Notes: generated by a model not told the origin, from the letters alone. 64,000 nt of DNA from Trinickia terrae (GCF_005144415.1 NZ_SWJE01000025.1:1-64000); one strand, 5' to 3'; shown: positions 1-8,934, numbered from the stretch's first letter. Numbers and translations: made by a program.

Positions 1-312
1 ATGTCGGCAAGCTCCGAAGAACCCGCCCGCGTCGCCATCAAGCGCCCACACTTATCGGCTGTAAATTGTTAAAGATCGCATCGCTCAACAGCACCCAACT
101 TCGCTACCGTCTTGCGTCGCTGCATCAGCAGCAGAGAAACGAGATTATGAAGAACCTTTTGCACCCCGTCAACAAGTTTTTTTGCATTCGCTTAAATCTT
201 GCTGACTTTGCGGCCGCTGGTTTCTGCAGCGGCTCTCGCTTCAAAAACGAGGAAGCGAATAGTAGGCCAATCATCGCTCCGTGACAAGGGTGTGACGCAA
301 CTTTCTTCGCGC
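1..312. other. Left-edge region without an assignable gene
   Basis: An open frame on the plus strand enters at base 1 and stops with TAA at 70-72. Only 23 codons are visible, so I cannot tell whether this is the end of a real gene. The rest, up to the stop of the minus-strand hydrolase gene, has no convincing coding bias and no clear hairpin terminator. Confidence 0.4.
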
Positions 313-1593
313 TCAGCGATGCGCCGCCTCTGTTGGCATCGGAAGCGGGGCCGCCTCGGCCATTGCCGCATAGCCCGCGTCGCTCGGATGAATGTGGTCG
401 CCGCTGTCGTAACGCGGCAGCAGGCGCTCCGGATGCGCAGGGTCGCGCAACGCGGCGTCGAAGTCGACCACGCCATCGAACGCGCCGCCCTTGCGAATCC
501 ATTGGTTGATCGACAAACGCAGTTCCTCACGCTCGCGCGGTAGCGACGCCGGCGTCAGGGTGGCGCCGAAAATCCGCAAACCATGCCGATGCGCCGCCGC
601 AATCACCTCCTCGTAGCCGGCGATCAAGCTTTGCGCCGTCACCGGCGTGTGCGGGAAGTCGCAGTCGAGACCCGCGCGCGGCGGCATCGACGGGAAGTTG
701 ATGTCGTTGATCCCGATCAGCAGGACCACCGCCTTCACGCCCGGATGCGCTAGCACGTCGCGGTCGAAGCGACGCACAATTGCGTCGCCGTAGCAAGGGG
801 AGTCGCTCAGAAGTCGGTTGCCGCTGATCCCCAGGTTCAAAATCGCGGTCGAGCGATTGCCCGTAGAGGCGAGCCGGCGCGCAAACGCGTCCGGCCAGCG
901 CTGGTTCCGGTTCAGACTCGAGCGCATGCCGTCGGTGATCGAGTCGCCGATCGCGGCAATCGCCGCCGAAGACGGCGCGTCGACCGTCAGCGCCGTTACC
1001 CACGCATATTGGGTGAATCTCGTCCGATAGGCCTCCGCTCCAGGATCGGCAGCGTGGTTGCCAAGCGTCGACACGTAATTGACCTGGTTCGAGACGCGGT
1101 GCCATACGGCGAGCGTCTGTTGCGGTCCCATATAGGTGCTGATCACATACGGTGCGCCCGCGACGATTTCCGTCGACACCGTGTCGCTATCCAGCTCCCC
1201 CCCGGGCGGTACCACAGCGGACTTGCGCCCGGCAAACGTCACCTGCATCGAGCTACCACCTCTCAGCGCCGCGCCACCGGCCGATTGCGCGATCTGCACG
1301 TCTCCCAGAACCAGCGGCTCCCTGCCGTAGGCATTACTGAAGTGGACACGCACCCCGTGGCCGGACAACGTCGGGTAAACAATCTGCCGCACCGTGCGTC
1401 CGGCCACTTCCGGCGCGCGGTAGAGCGGCGGCAGGTCAGCGCGATTCGGAATCGGTTGGAGCGCTGTCGCCCAGGAAGTGACCCAATGGGAGGGTGTGTC
1501 GCCGGCAATGGCGGCAGGGATCGCGAAGAATTGCGAAATCAGTGCCGCGCCGCATGCCGTAGCGCTCAGGGCGATAAGTTTACGAAAGGCCAT
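313..1593 (-). CDS. Secreted SGNH/GDSL-family hydrolase (esterase/lipase-like)
   Basis: A 426-residue protein with an N-terminal signal peptide (about residues 1-30, hydrophobic core then AIAG), so it is probably exported. The SGNH catalytic blocks are all visible: block I IGDSITDG with nucleophile Ser218, block II glycine in LGISGN (about 254-259), block III GIND (294-297), and block V DHIHP with the Asp399/His402 pair. The family hydrolyses ester bonds of lipids, acylated sugars or similar substrates; the substrate here is unknown. The 180-residue region before block I is longer than in the smallest esterases and is probably a beta-rich accessory domain. I see no strong Shine–Dalgarno before the ATG, so the exact start is less certain than the family. 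Confidence 0.85.
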   Translation of the reverse strand: MAFRKLIALSATACGAALISQFFAIPAAIAGDTPSHWVTSWATALQPIPNRADLPPLYRAPEVAGRTVRQIVYPTLSGHGVRVHFSNAYGREPLVLGDVQIAQSAGGAALRGGSSMQVTFAGRKSAVVPPGGELDSDTVSTEIVAGAPYVISTYMGPQQTLAVWHRVSNQVNYVSTLGNHAADPGAEAYRTRFTQYAWVTALTVDAPSSAAIAAIGDSITDGMRSSLNRNQRWPDAFARRLASTGNRSTAILNLGISGNRLLSDSPCYGDAIVRRFDRDVLAHPGVKAVVLLIGINDINFPSMPPRAGLDCDFPHTPVTAQSLIAGYEEVIAAAHRHGLRIFGATLTPASLPREREELRLSINQWIRKGGAFDGVVDFDAALRDPAHPERLLPRYDSGDHIHPSDAGYAAMAEAAPLPMPTEAAHR

Positions 1594-1846
1594 TCAGATG
1601 ACGTCGATGTCGGGCGAGACGACAATTGTGCCTGATCGATTGGCGTTTACGCCGCGAGCCGGCGCGCGATCTGCCGACACTTTCATCATACAAGTGCACC
1701 AGCCAAACACTCCTAAGGAAGCGCTTAAAAACAAACCATTCCTCTGATGATGGCCCGCATCCCTTGTCGCACGGCAATCGTTTGCGCGAGGCCTAAACCA
1801 TTCGTTTTACCTGCCGATAAGGCAACTCTAGTCGTGGGAGAGACAC

Positions 1847-2227
1847 GTGAAACTGCTTATCGGCCTCGTCATCGTGGCGGCCCTATCCGGGTGCGCCCAA
1901 TTCCAGTCGCAGCGTCCGGACGCCAGCGCAAACGCCGGCGCGCCCGCCGCCGCATCCAAGAAAATCGTCGACTTCGTCGTTCCGGCCGACGCGCTCGGCG
2001 CCCGCGATCCCCAACTGACTGAGGTGCTCGCCAAAGTGGGCTCCGTGGCGTCGAAGCAGCCGCAGCCGACGACCGTCGTCGTCGCCGCCCTGCCGCAGGA
2101 TTTCGCTTATCTGAATCAGTCAGTGAAGCGCGGGATCGCCCCGCAGCGGATGACTGCCGTCCGGCTCGAAAACGTCGCCGTGGGCAGCTGCCAGCCCTAC
2201 AGCGTCCAGGTCAAGCCGACCGAGTAA
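1847..2227 (+). CDS. Small predicted lipoprotein, function unknown
   Basis: A 126-residue protein starting at a GTG preceded by GGGAGAG. The N-terminus is a lipoprotein signal with lipobox LSGC (Cys16), so the mature protein should be membrane-anchored. The mature part begins with an Ala/Gln/Ser-rich linker, followed by a conserved-looking C-terminal section ending with a single Cys near residue 115. I do not recognise the family. It is the first gene of a tight three-gene unit with another small secreted protein and a lytic transglycosylase, which suggests a role in a cell-envelope or pilus/secretion-type structure. That role is inferred from context only. Confidence 0.6.
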   Translation: MKLLIGLVIVAALSGCAQFQSQRPDASANAGAPAAASKKIVDFVVPADALGARDPQLTEVLAKVGSVASKQPQPTTVVVAALPQDFAYLNQSVKRGIAPQRMTAVRLENVAVGSCQPYSVQVKPTE

Positions 2228-2242
2228 CCGGGAGCCTTCGCG

Positions 2243-2668
2243 ATGTTCCGACTCATGATCTCCGTCGCCGCGCTCGCGTGCGGCACAGCGTGCGCCGCAC
2301 CGCCCGCCGACGAGGCGCAAGCCGCCGTCAACCCGATCGATGCGGCCAAGCCGTTCGCGATCAAGCCGACCACGGCGAGCGCCGCCCCGAACCAGGTCTT
2401 CCCGCCGATTCCGTCGTTTGCGTCGCTACCGCCAACCTCGAGCGACAGCGACGACGACTCGTCCGCGCCCGCCGGGCCCCGGCATTCGAAAAAGGGACAC
2501 CGCGCCCCGCCTCGCAAAGCCCCCGAGATGCAAGTGCACATGGTCGTCAGCGACGAGTCGCACGCCTACCTGACGGGCGTGGAAACGCAACTCGACTCGC
2601 TCCTGCAAGCGCCGTCGCATGACCGGCATGTCGCCGCCGGATCGGTGGCGGTCGCATTGACGCGCTAG
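2243..2668 (+). CDS. Small secreted protein, function unknown
   Basis: A 141-residue protein with a cleavable signal peptide (about residues 1-18, ending ACA-A). The middle is a low-complexity linker rich in Pro, Ala, Ser and Asp, with a run of acidic residues near 72-77 followed by a basic stretch. The last 50 residues look folded. It starts 15 bp after the upstream lipoprotein gene, behind a GGGAG ribosome site, so the two are almost certainly co-transcribed. No family was recognised. The flexible linker plus C-terminal domain layout is common in periplasm-spanning accessory proteins of secretion systems and pili, but nothing here proves that. Confidence 0.55.
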   Translation: MFRLMISVAALACGTACAAPPADEAQAAVNPIDAAKPFAIKPTTASAAPNQVFPPIPSFASLPPTSSDSDDDSSAPAGPRHSKKGHRAPPRKAPEMQVHMVVSDESHAYLTGVETQLDSLLQAPSHDRHVAAGSVAVALTR

Positions 2669-2694
2669 CGCGCCGCACAAAGCCGAGGTCCGCC

Positions 2695-3177
2695 ATGATC
2701 ATGAATTCGATGCTTGCCATGACAGCGCTGCGCCGCGCCGCCATCGCTTCGCTGCTTGCCTTGCTGGGCTTCTCGCTGCCGGCGGTGAGCCATGCCGACG
2801 ACAACTGTTTCGATCGCGCCGGCGCGTACCAGGGCGTGAACCCCGTGATTCTGCGAGCGATCGCCTGGTTCGAGTCGAAGGGCAACCCCGACGCCGTGCA
2901 TCGCAACTCCGACGGCAGCATCGACGTCGGCCAGGCACAGATCAACTCGGTCCACTTCGGCGAGCTGCGCCGCTACGGCGTGCCGCCCGGCGCGCTCAAG
3001 GACGCCTGCGTGAACGTCTACGTGGCCGCGTGGCTGCTCAAGCAGAAGATGATTCGCTACGGCAACACCTGGAAGGCGATCGGCGCCTATCACTCGGAGA
3101 CCCCGCAGCCGCGCGACCAGTACGCGCGCGGCATCTACAAAGTGCTGGTGTCGTGGGGCGCTGCGCCCGTCGAGTGA
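2695..3177 (+). CDS. Lytic transglycosylase, small IagB/PilT/VirB1-like type
   Basis: A 160-residue exported peptidoglycan lytic transglycosylase. The signal peptide covers about residues 1-34. The catalytic Glu60 sits in AWFESKGNP, followed by the substrate-cleft motifs DVGQAQIN (77-84) and AYHS (131-134), as in the slt/IpgF family. Enzymes this small lack extra domains and usually open the murein locally for type III/IV secretion systems, type IVb pili or conjugation. It is the third gene of a short cassette with two exported proteins. No secretion ATPase or pilin gene lies within the window, so the machine it serves, if any, is elsewhere or absent. Two further ATGs lie just inside the start (2701 and 2710). 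Confidence 0.85.
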   Translation: MIMNSMLAMTALRRAAIASLLALLGFSLPAVSHADDNCFDRAGAYQGVNPVILRAIAWFESKGNPDAVHRNSDGSIDVGQAQINSVHFGELRRYGVPPGALKDACVNVYVAAWLLKQKMIRYGNTWKAIGAYHSETPQPRDQYARGIYKVLVSWGAAPVE

Positions 3178-3232
3178 GGACGGCCGAAGCCAGCCCTCTC
3201 TCGGCGAAAGCGGCGCAGAGGCGCCGCGCCGA

Positions 3233-4705
3233 TTACGCCTCTTCCGCCCACGACATGTTTTCGCGCGCCATCAGCGCCGACGACGCCGCCGGCCCGTACG
3301 TGCCCGCCGTGTAGTTGCGCGGTCGGTCGCCCAACTCCTTCCAGCCGGCGATGACCGGCTCGACCCAGGCCCAGGCCGCTTCGACCTCGTCGCGGCGCAT
3401 GAAATGGGTCAGGCGCCCGCGGATTACGTCGATGAGCAAGCGCTCGTAGGCTTCCGCGCGGCGCCCGTGGATGGCCTGCTGCAGATCGAGATTCAGGTTG
3501 ACTGGCAGCATGTGCATGCCGCTGCCGGGCTCTTTCGCAAGCATCTGCAGCTGGATCGATTCTTCAGGCTGCAACTGGATCACGAGGCGGTTGCCGTAGT
3601 TGCGCGGGCCGCTCGGGAAGATCGAAAACGGCATATCGGCGAACTCGATGACGATCTCCGAGTGCCGTTTCGGCAAGCGCTTGCCGGTTCGCAGGAAGAA
3701 CGGCACGTTCGCCCAGCGCCAATTGTTGATGTGCGCCCGCAGCGCGACGAAGGTCTCCGTGCCGCTGCCTGCCGGCACGTTGTCCTCCTCCAGATAGCCC
3801 TTGACCGGCTCGCCGTCGACCGCGCCCGCCGTGTACTGCGCGCGCACGGTGTCGCGTGCGATGTCGGCCACCGTCATGCGCCGCAGCGAGCGCAGCACCT
3901 TCAGCTTCTCGTCGCGCACGGCATCCGGATCCAACGAAACGGGCGGCTCCATCGCGACGATGCACAAGAGTTGCAGCAAGTGGTTCTGGACCATGTCGCG
4001 CAGTGCGCCCGTCTGGTCGTAGAAGCCCGCGCGACTGCCCACGCCGACCGTCTCGGCCACCGTGATCTGCACGCTCTTGATGTACGGCGCCTGCCATAGC
4101 GGGCCGAAGATCGCGTTGCCGAAGCGCAGCACCATCAGGTTCTGGACGGTCTCCTTGCCGAGGTAATGGTCGATCCGGTAGATCTGCGACTCCTCGAAGT
4201 GACGACCCACCGCTGCGTTGATCGCCTTGGCCGACTCGAGATCGTGGCCGAGCGGCTTCTCGAGCACGACGCGCGCACGGTCGTCGCAAAGTCCGCAGGC
4301 CGAGAGGTTGTCGCAGATCGCCGTGAAGAGCTCGGGCGAGGTCGCCAGATAGAAGACGCGCAGCGCGTTGCGCCGGGCCGTCGCGCACAGGCGCGAGTAG
4401 TCGCCGGCGGCGCCGATGTCGATTCGCACGTACTCGAACAGCGCGAGGAATTTGTCCCACGCCTGCGAATCCAGCGCATCCTTCTCGACGAAGGGCCGCG
4501 AGTGCTCGTCCATGAAGGCGAGGTATTGCTCGCGCGTCCAATCCTTGCGGCCGATGGCGATGATCCGCGTGTCGCCAGGCAGATTGCCGTGCAGGTGCGC
4601 CATGTAGAGCGCCGGCAGCAGCTTGCGCGCGGATAAATCCCCGCCCCCGCCGAAGATGATCATGTCGAGGGGAAGGTCTGGGGCAGTGGAAGGAGACTGG
4701 GTCAT
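3233..4705 (-). CDS. zwf: Glucose-6-phosphate 1-dehydrogenase
   Basis: A 490-residue cytoplasmic enzyme oxidising glucose-6-phosphate to 6-phosphogluconolactone with NAD(P)+, the entry to the Entner–Doudoroff and pentose phosphate routes. The N-terminal Rossmann motif reads FGGGGDLSARKL (18-29), a usual variant of GASGDL. EKPLG (149-153) and the active-site block RIDHYLGKE (177-185) are intact. Length is normal for the bacterial family. It converges with the transglycosylase gene and is divergent from the paa operon. No pgl, glk or hexR gene neighbours it, so this may be a stand-alone or second copy in the genome. Confidence 0.95.
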   Translation of the reverse strand: MTQSPSTAPDLPLDMIIFGGGGDLSARKLLPALYMAHLHGNLPGDTRIIAIGRKDWTREQYLAFMDEHSRPFVEKDALDSQAWDKFLALFEYVRIDIGAAGDYSRLCATARRNALRVFYLATSPELFTAICDNLSACGLCDDRARVVLEKPLGHDLESAKAINAAVGRHFEESQIYRIDHYLGKETVQNLMVLRFGNAIFGPLWQAPYIKSVQITVAETVGVGSRAGFYDQTGALRDMVQNHLLQLLCIVAMEPPVSLDPDAVRDEKLKVLRSLRRMTVADIARDTVRAQYTAGAVDGEPVKGYLEEDNVPAGSGTETFVALRAHINNWRWANVPFFLRTGKRLPKRHSEIVIEFADMPFSIFPSGPRNYGNRLVIQLQPEESIQLQMLAKEPGSGMHMLPVNLNLDLQQAIHGRRAEAYERLLIDVIRGRLTHFMRRDEVEAAWAWVEPVIAGWKELGDRPRNYTAGTYGPAASSALMARENMSWAEEA

Positions 4706-4918
4706 GATGGGACGTGCCGGATCAAGGGAAAAGGATGAGGAATGTCCTCAGAACAGCAATGGTGCAAGTTTGCCGGATTTTTTGCACGAAGCGCGGGTGG
4801 CGGCCTGACCCCTTTTGTACCACGCCCGCCCGGCTTGCCCCCACTGTGCGCCTGACACATGTCAATCCGTCGCTCTCAAGCGCTCCCCCCGCCATCGACG
4901 ACATCGCAAAATTATTTA

Positions 4919-4946
4919 TTAACCGACCGGTCGGTTGATTTATACT
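4919..4946 (+). promoter_or_regulatory. paaA promoter with perfect palindromic operator
   Basis: Bases 4921-4936 read AACCGACCGGTCGGTT, a perfect 16-bp palindrome. It is followed by TATACT (4941-4946), a good -10 hexamer. The weak -35 (TTAACC, 4919-4924) overlaps the left half of the palindrome, so the operator fills the spacer. That placement suits steric repression by a dimeric TetR protein; the candidate is the paaR-like gene at 9801. The ATG of paaA follows 34 bp after the -10. Confidence 0.75.
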
Positions 4947-4980
4947 CCAGCAACGACAACTTCGGACGAGAGCGTTCCTC

Positions 4981-5982
4981 ATGTATACGCAATCCCTCGA
5001 CATCCCCGGCAACGTCGCCCCGCTCGACGCCGCCGCCGATTCGCCCGAACAGCAGGCCCGCTTCGACGCCGTGATGGCGGCCGACGGCAAGATCGAGCCG
5101 CAGGACTGGATGCCCGACGCCTACCGCAAGACGCTCGTGCGGCAGATCTCGCAGCACGCGCACTCGGAAATCGTCGGCATGCTGCCCGAGGGCAACTGGA
5201 TCACCCGCGCGCCGAGCCTGAAGCGCAAGGCGATCCTGCTCGCCAAGGTCCAGGACGAGGCAGGACACGGGCTCTATCTGTATAGCGCAGCCGAGACGCT
5301 CGGCGTCTCGCGCGATCAGCTGACCGACGCGCTGCACGCCGGCCGCGCCAAGTATTCGAGCATCTTCAATTATCCGACGCCGACCTGGGCGGACGTCGGC
5401 GTGATCGGCTGGCTCGTCGACGGCGCGGCGATCATGAACCAGATCCCGCTGTGCCGCTGCACCTACGGCCCCTACGCGCGCGCGATGATCCGCATCTGCA
5501 AGGAGGAGTCGTTCCACCAGCGCCAGGGCTTCGACGCGCTGCTCGCGATGATGAAGGGCACGGAGGCCCAGCGCGAACTGGTCCAGCAGGCCGTGGACCG
5601 CTGGTGGTGGCCAGTGCTGATGATGTTCGGGCCGAGCGACAAGGATTCGGTCCACAGCAACCAGTCGGCGAAATGGGGCATCAAGCGCATCACGAACGAC
5701 GACCTGCGGCAGAAGTTCGTCGACGCGACGGTCGAGCAGGCGAAGGTGCTCGGCGTCACGCTGCCGGACCCCGATCTCAAGTGGAACGAAGCGCGCGGCC
5801 ATTACGACTACGGCGCGATCGACTGGGACGAGTTCTGGCGCGTCGTGAACGGCGACGGCCCGTGCAACAAGGAACGCCTCGCCACGCGCGTCAAGGCGCA
5901 CGAAGACGGCGCCTGGGTTCGCGAAGCGGCTCTCGCGCATGCAGAGAAACAGCGCCGCCGCGCGCATCAGGAAGCCGCTTGA
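4981..5982 (+). CDS. paaA: Phenylacetyl-CoA 1,2-epoxidase subunit PaaA (catalytic)
   Basis: A 333-residue di-iron catalytic subunit of the multicomponent epoxidase that converts phenylacetyl-CoA to its ring-1,2-epoxide, the first ring-attacking step of the phenylacetate pathway. The carboxylate/His iron-ligand motifs are visible as DEAGHG and EESFHQ, in the order expected for the ferritin-like fold. It is the first gene of paaABCDE and lies directly behind the palindromic operator. Length matches the family. Spacing to paaB is 81 bp, the widest gap in the operon. Confidence 0.97.
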   Translation: MYTQSLDIPGNVAPLDAAADSPEQQARFDAVMAADGKIEPQDWMPDAYRKTLVRQISQHAHSEIVGMLPEGNWITRAPSLKRKAILLAKVQDEAGHGLYLYSAAETLGVSRDQLTDALHAGRAKYSSIFNYPTPTWADVGVIGWLVDGAAIMNQIPLCRCTYGPYARAMIRICKEESFHQRQGFDALLAMMKGTEAQRELVQQAVDRWWWPVLMMFGPSDKDSVHSNQSAKWGIKRITNDDLRQKFVDATVEQAKVLGVTLPDPDLKWNEARGHYDYGAIDWDEFWRVVNGDGPCNKERLATRVKAHEDGAWVREAALAHAEKQRRRAHQEAA

Positions 5983-6063
5983 CGGCGAATCGACGAACTC
6001 GTGAGCGCCCGCCCGATGCGGGCGCGAGCAAGACGCAAACAGAATTGAGGAAGGAGTAGTTCG

Positions 6064-6348
6064 ATGGACAAGGAATGGCCGATTTGGGAAGTGTTCGTGC
6101 GCAGCAAGCAAGGGCTCGATCACAAGCACTGCGGAAGCCTGCATGCCGCCGACGCCTCGATGGCGCTGCGCATGGCCCGCGACGTCTACACGCGCCGCCA
6201 GGAAGGCGTGAGCATCTGGGTGGTGCCCTCGGCGGCGATCACGGCGTCCGACCCGAACGAAAAGGCGGAGATGTTTGAACCGGCCGGCGACAAGATCTAT
6301 CGCCACCCGACGTTCTTCACGCTGCCCGACGAAGTCAACCACATGTAA
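6064..6348 (+). CDS. paaB: Phenylacetyl-CoA epoxidase subunit PaaB
   Basis: A 94-residue small subunit of the phenylacetyl-CoA epoxidase complex. It opens with the typical EWPIWEVFVRSKQGLDHKH block (about residues 3-21) and carries the DVYTRRQEGVSIWVV core. PaaB bridges and stabilises the PaaA/PaaC assembly rather than doing chemistry itself. A GAAGGAG ribosome site precedes the ATG. It is immediately followed by paaC (7 bp gap). Confidence 0.96.
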   Translation: MDKEWPIWEVFVRSKQGLDHKHCGSLHAADASMALRMARDVYTRRQEGVSIWVVPSAAITASDPNEKAEMFEPAGDKIYRHPTFFTLPDEVNHM

Positions 6349-6355
6349 GCGCGAC

Positions 6356-7159
6356 ATGAAGACTACGCCCCAACATCTCTCGTACGTGCTGCGCCTCGCG
6401 GACAACGCGCTGATCCTCGGCCAGCGCAACACCGAATGGTGCGGCCACGGCCCGGTTCTCGAAGAGGACATCGCGCTCGCGAACATGAGCCTCGACCTGA
6501 TCGGCCAGGCGCGCCTGCTCTACTCGCACGCAGCGGTGCTCGAACTCGCGCTCAGCGGCGCGAGCAAGACCGAGGACGACTACGCGTACCAGCGCGCCGA
6601 GCGCGAGTTCCGGAACTACACGCTCGCCGAGCTGCCGCACTTCGGCCCGTTCGCCGGCACCACGCACGCGAACAAGGATTACGCAGTGACGATCGTGCGC
6701 AACTTCCTCTATGCGGCGCTCATGGCGCACCTGTGGACGGCGCTCGAAACCTCGAGCGATTCGCAGTTGGCCGCGATCGCCTCGAAGTCGATCAAGGAGA
6801 CGCGCTACCACCTCCATCACGCGCGCGAATGGCTGATCCGCTTCGGTGACGGCACCGACGAATCGCATCGCCGCGCGCAAGCGGCGCTCGACTACCTGAT
6901 GCCGTACACGCGCGAGTTCTTCGCCACCGACGCGGTAGAAGAAGCCGTCGCCGCCGAGAGCATCGGTCCGAAAGCCGCCGATTTCGAAGCGGCGTGGCTC
7001 GAAGACGTAAAAGCCGCGCTCGAGGAAGCGACGCTCACGCTGCCCGAGCCCGTCGAGCACGTGACGACCGGCAAGCACGGCGAGCATTCCGAGCACATGG
7101 GCTACCTGCTCGCGACGATGCAAAGCGTGGCGCGACAGCACCCGGGCGCGACCTGGTAA
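6356..7159 (+). CDS. paaC: Phenylacetyl-CoA epoxidase subunit PaaC (structural)
   Basis: A 267-residue ferritin-like structural subunit that pairs with PaaA in the epoxidase core. The start chosen is the ATG at 6356, seven bases after the paaB stop; the frame is open further upstream but that part overlaps paaB. Recognisable features are the N-terminal LRLADNALILGQRNTEWCGH block and YHLHHAREWLIRFGDGT in the middle. PaaC has lost most iron ligands in this family and does not catalyse oxygenation by itself. Confidence 0.96.
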   Translation: MKTTPQHLSYVLRLADNALILGQRNTEWCGHGPVLEEDIALANMSLDLIGQARLLYSHAAVLELALSGASKTEDDYAYQRAEREFRNYTLAELPHFGPFAGTTHANKDYAVTIVRNFLYAALMAHLWTALETSSDSQLAAIASKSIKETRYHLHHAREWLIRFGDGTDESHRRAQAALDYLMPYTREFFATDAVEEAVAAESIGPKAADFEAAWLEDVKAALEEATLTLPEPVEHVTTGKHGEHSEHMGYLLATMQSVARQHPGATW

Positions 7160-7200
7160 TCGGCCTGCCGATGACGCAAACGGCACAAGGAGTTTCGACG

Positions 7201-7740
7201 ATGACCTCGGCAGCAGCCCTCGCCTCCTCTTCCGACCCAGCCCTCGAACACGCCTGGTCCGCGCTCGAAGCGGTGCCGGACCCGGAGATCCCGGTCGTCT
7301 CGATCCGCGAGCTGGGCATCCTGCGCAACGTCAGCCGCGCCGCGGACGGCGCGCTCGAAGTCGTCATCACGCCGACCTACTCGGGCTGTCCGGCGATGTC
7401 ACAGATCGCGGAGGACGTGGCGCATGCGCTCGATTGCGCGGGGCTCGCGCCGTACCGGATCGACACCGCGCTCGCACCGGCCTGGACGACCGACTGGATC
7501 ACCGACGAAGCCAAAGAGAAGCTGCGCGCCTACGGCATCGCGCCGCCGACCGGCCAATGCGGAGGCGGCGCCGTCGAGAAGGTCATCCGCTTCGCCCCGC
7601 GCCCGCTCGCGGCGCCCGCCTGCCCGCGCTGCGGCTCGGCGCACACCGAGCGCCTCGCGCAGTTCGGCTCGACCGCCTGTAAGGCGCTCTATCGCTGCCT
7701 CGATTGCCGCGAACCCTTCGATTACTTCAAACCCTACTGA
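7201..7740 (+). CDS. paaD: Phenylacetate degradation protein PaaD (MIP18/DUF59 family)
   Basis: A 179-residue protein needed for a functional epoxidase, thought to act in Fe–S or metal-centre maturation. The N-terminal DUF59/MIP18 domain contains VPDPEIPVVSIRELG and the conserved TPTYSGCPAM block. The C-terminus is a zinc-ribbon-like tail with two CxxC pairs (CPRCGS and CLDCRE). The start at 7201 is chosen because AAGGAG (7187-7192) lies eight bases before it; an in-frame ATG at 7171 lacks such a site. paaE begins two bases after the stop. Confidence 0.94.
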   Translation: MTSAAALASSSDPALEHAWSALEAVPDPEIPVVSIRELGILRNVSRAADGALEVVITPTYSGCPAMSQIAEDVAHALDCAGLAPYRIDTALAPAWTTDWITDEAKEKLRAYGIAPPTGQCGGGAVEKVIRFAPRPLAAPACPRCGSAHTERLAQFGSTACKALYRCLDCREPFDYFKPY

Positions 7741-7742
7741 AT

Positions 7743-8831
7743 ATGGCCACCCCGCAATTCCATCCGCTGCGCATCCGCGAGGTGCGGCCCGAAACCGCCG
7801 ACGCGGTCTCGGTCTCGTTCGAAGTCCCGCTCGAGTTGCGCGACCAATATCGCTTCACGCAAGGGCAGTTCGTCACGCTGAAGACCCGCATTGACGGCGA
7901 GGAGATGCGCCGCTCGTATTCGATCTGCGTCGGCGTCACCGATTACGACCGCGACGGCGAGCTGCGCATCGGCATCAAGCGCGTGCGCGGCGGGCGCTTC
8001 TCGAACTTCGCGTTCGATACGCTGCAGCCCGGCCACACGATCGACGTGATGACGCCCGACGGCCGCTTCTTCACGCACCTGAACGCCGACCAGGGCAAAC
8101 AGTACGTCGCGTTCTCGGGCGGCTCTGGCATTACGCCGGTGCTCGCGATCGTCAAGACGACGCTCGAAGTCGAGCCGCGCAGCACATTCACGCTGATCTA
8201 CGGCAATCGCAGTGTCGACGCGATCATGTTCGCCGAGGAGCTCGAAGACCTGAAGAACCGCTTCATGAATCGCTTCGCGCTGTATCACGTGCTGTCCGAC
8301 GACCTGCAGGACGTCGAGCTCTTCAACGGCGTGCTCGACCAAGAGAAATGCGCGGCCTTCCTCGACACGCTCGTGCCCGCCGCCGCCATCGACGAAGCGT
8401 TCATCTGCGGCCCCGCGCCGATGATGGATGCCGCCGAAGCCGCGCTGAAGAACGCCGGCATCGCAACCGAGAAGATCCACGTCGAGCGCTTCGGCATGCC
8501 GCTGCCGCAGGCCGGCGCGCCCGTCGTCGAGATCACCGACGAGACGCCCGCGGCGGACCTCGAGATCGTCCTCGACGGCAAGCGCCGCAAGCTGCGGCTG
8601 CCGTACGAAGGCGTGAGCCTGCTCGACGTCGGCCTGCGCGCCGGGCTCGCGCTGCCGTATGCGTGCAAAGGCGGCGTCTGCTGCACGTGCCGCGCGAAGG
8701 TCGTCGAAGGCGAGGTTCGGATGGAAAAGAACTACACGCTTGAAGAGCAGGAGATCCGCGACGGCTTCGTGCTGACCTGCCAGTGCCATCCGGTCAGCGA
8801 GAAGGTTGTCGTGAGCTACGACGAGCGCTGA
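7743..8831 (+). CDS. paaE: Phenylacetyl-CoA epoxidase reductase subunit PaaE
   Basis: A 362-residue NADPH-dependent electron-transfer subunit of the epoxidase. Domains in order: FAD-binding ferredoxin-reductase barrel with RRSYSICVG (about residues 58-66), NADPH-binding domain with the GGSGITPVL motif, and a C-terminal plant-type [2Fe-2S] domain with the ligand pattern YACKGGVCCTC and a final Cys in LTCQC. The ATG at 7743 follows the paaD stop by two bases, indicating translational coupling. It ends the core operon and is followed by a striking perfect hairpin. Confidence 0.96.
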   Translation: MATPQFHPLRIREVRPETADAVSVSFEVPLELRDQYRFTQGQFVTLKTRIDGEEMRRSYSICVGVTDYDRDGELRIGIKRVRGGRFSNFAFDTLQPGHTIDVMTPDGRFFTHLNADQGKQYVAFSGGSGITPVLAIVKTTLEVEPRSTFTLIYGNRSVDAIMFAEELEDLKNRFMNRFALYHVLSDDLQDVELFNGVLDQEKCAAFLDTLVPAAAIDEAFICGPAPMMDAAEAALKNAGIATEKIHVERFGMPLPQAGAPVVEITDETPAADLEIVLDGKRRKLRLPYEGVSLLDVGLRAGLALPYACKGGVCCTCRAKVVEGEVRMEKNYTLEEQEIRDGFVLTCQCHPVSEKVVVSYDER

Positions 8832-8861
8832 GCGGCTGGAGCGCTCACGCTTGTCGCGTAC

Positions 8862-8917
8862 ACTAGGGGCCGCTCGCCGGCCGGACGCTTTGGTCCGGCC
8901 GGCGAGCGGCCCCTAGT
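8862..8917. repeat. Perfect 25-bp inverted repeat (hairpin), 6-nt loop
   Basis: Arms at 8862-8886 and 8893-8917 are exactly complementary over 25 bp (outer end ACTAGGGGCC), with loop GCTTTG. There is no T-tract on either side, so it is not a standard intrinsic terminator. It could stall RNA decay, end transcription with Rho, or be a small mobile palindrome. It separates paaE from the next gene by about 100 bp. Confidence 0.9.
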
Positions 8918-8934
8918 ATTCACGCGGTAAGCCG

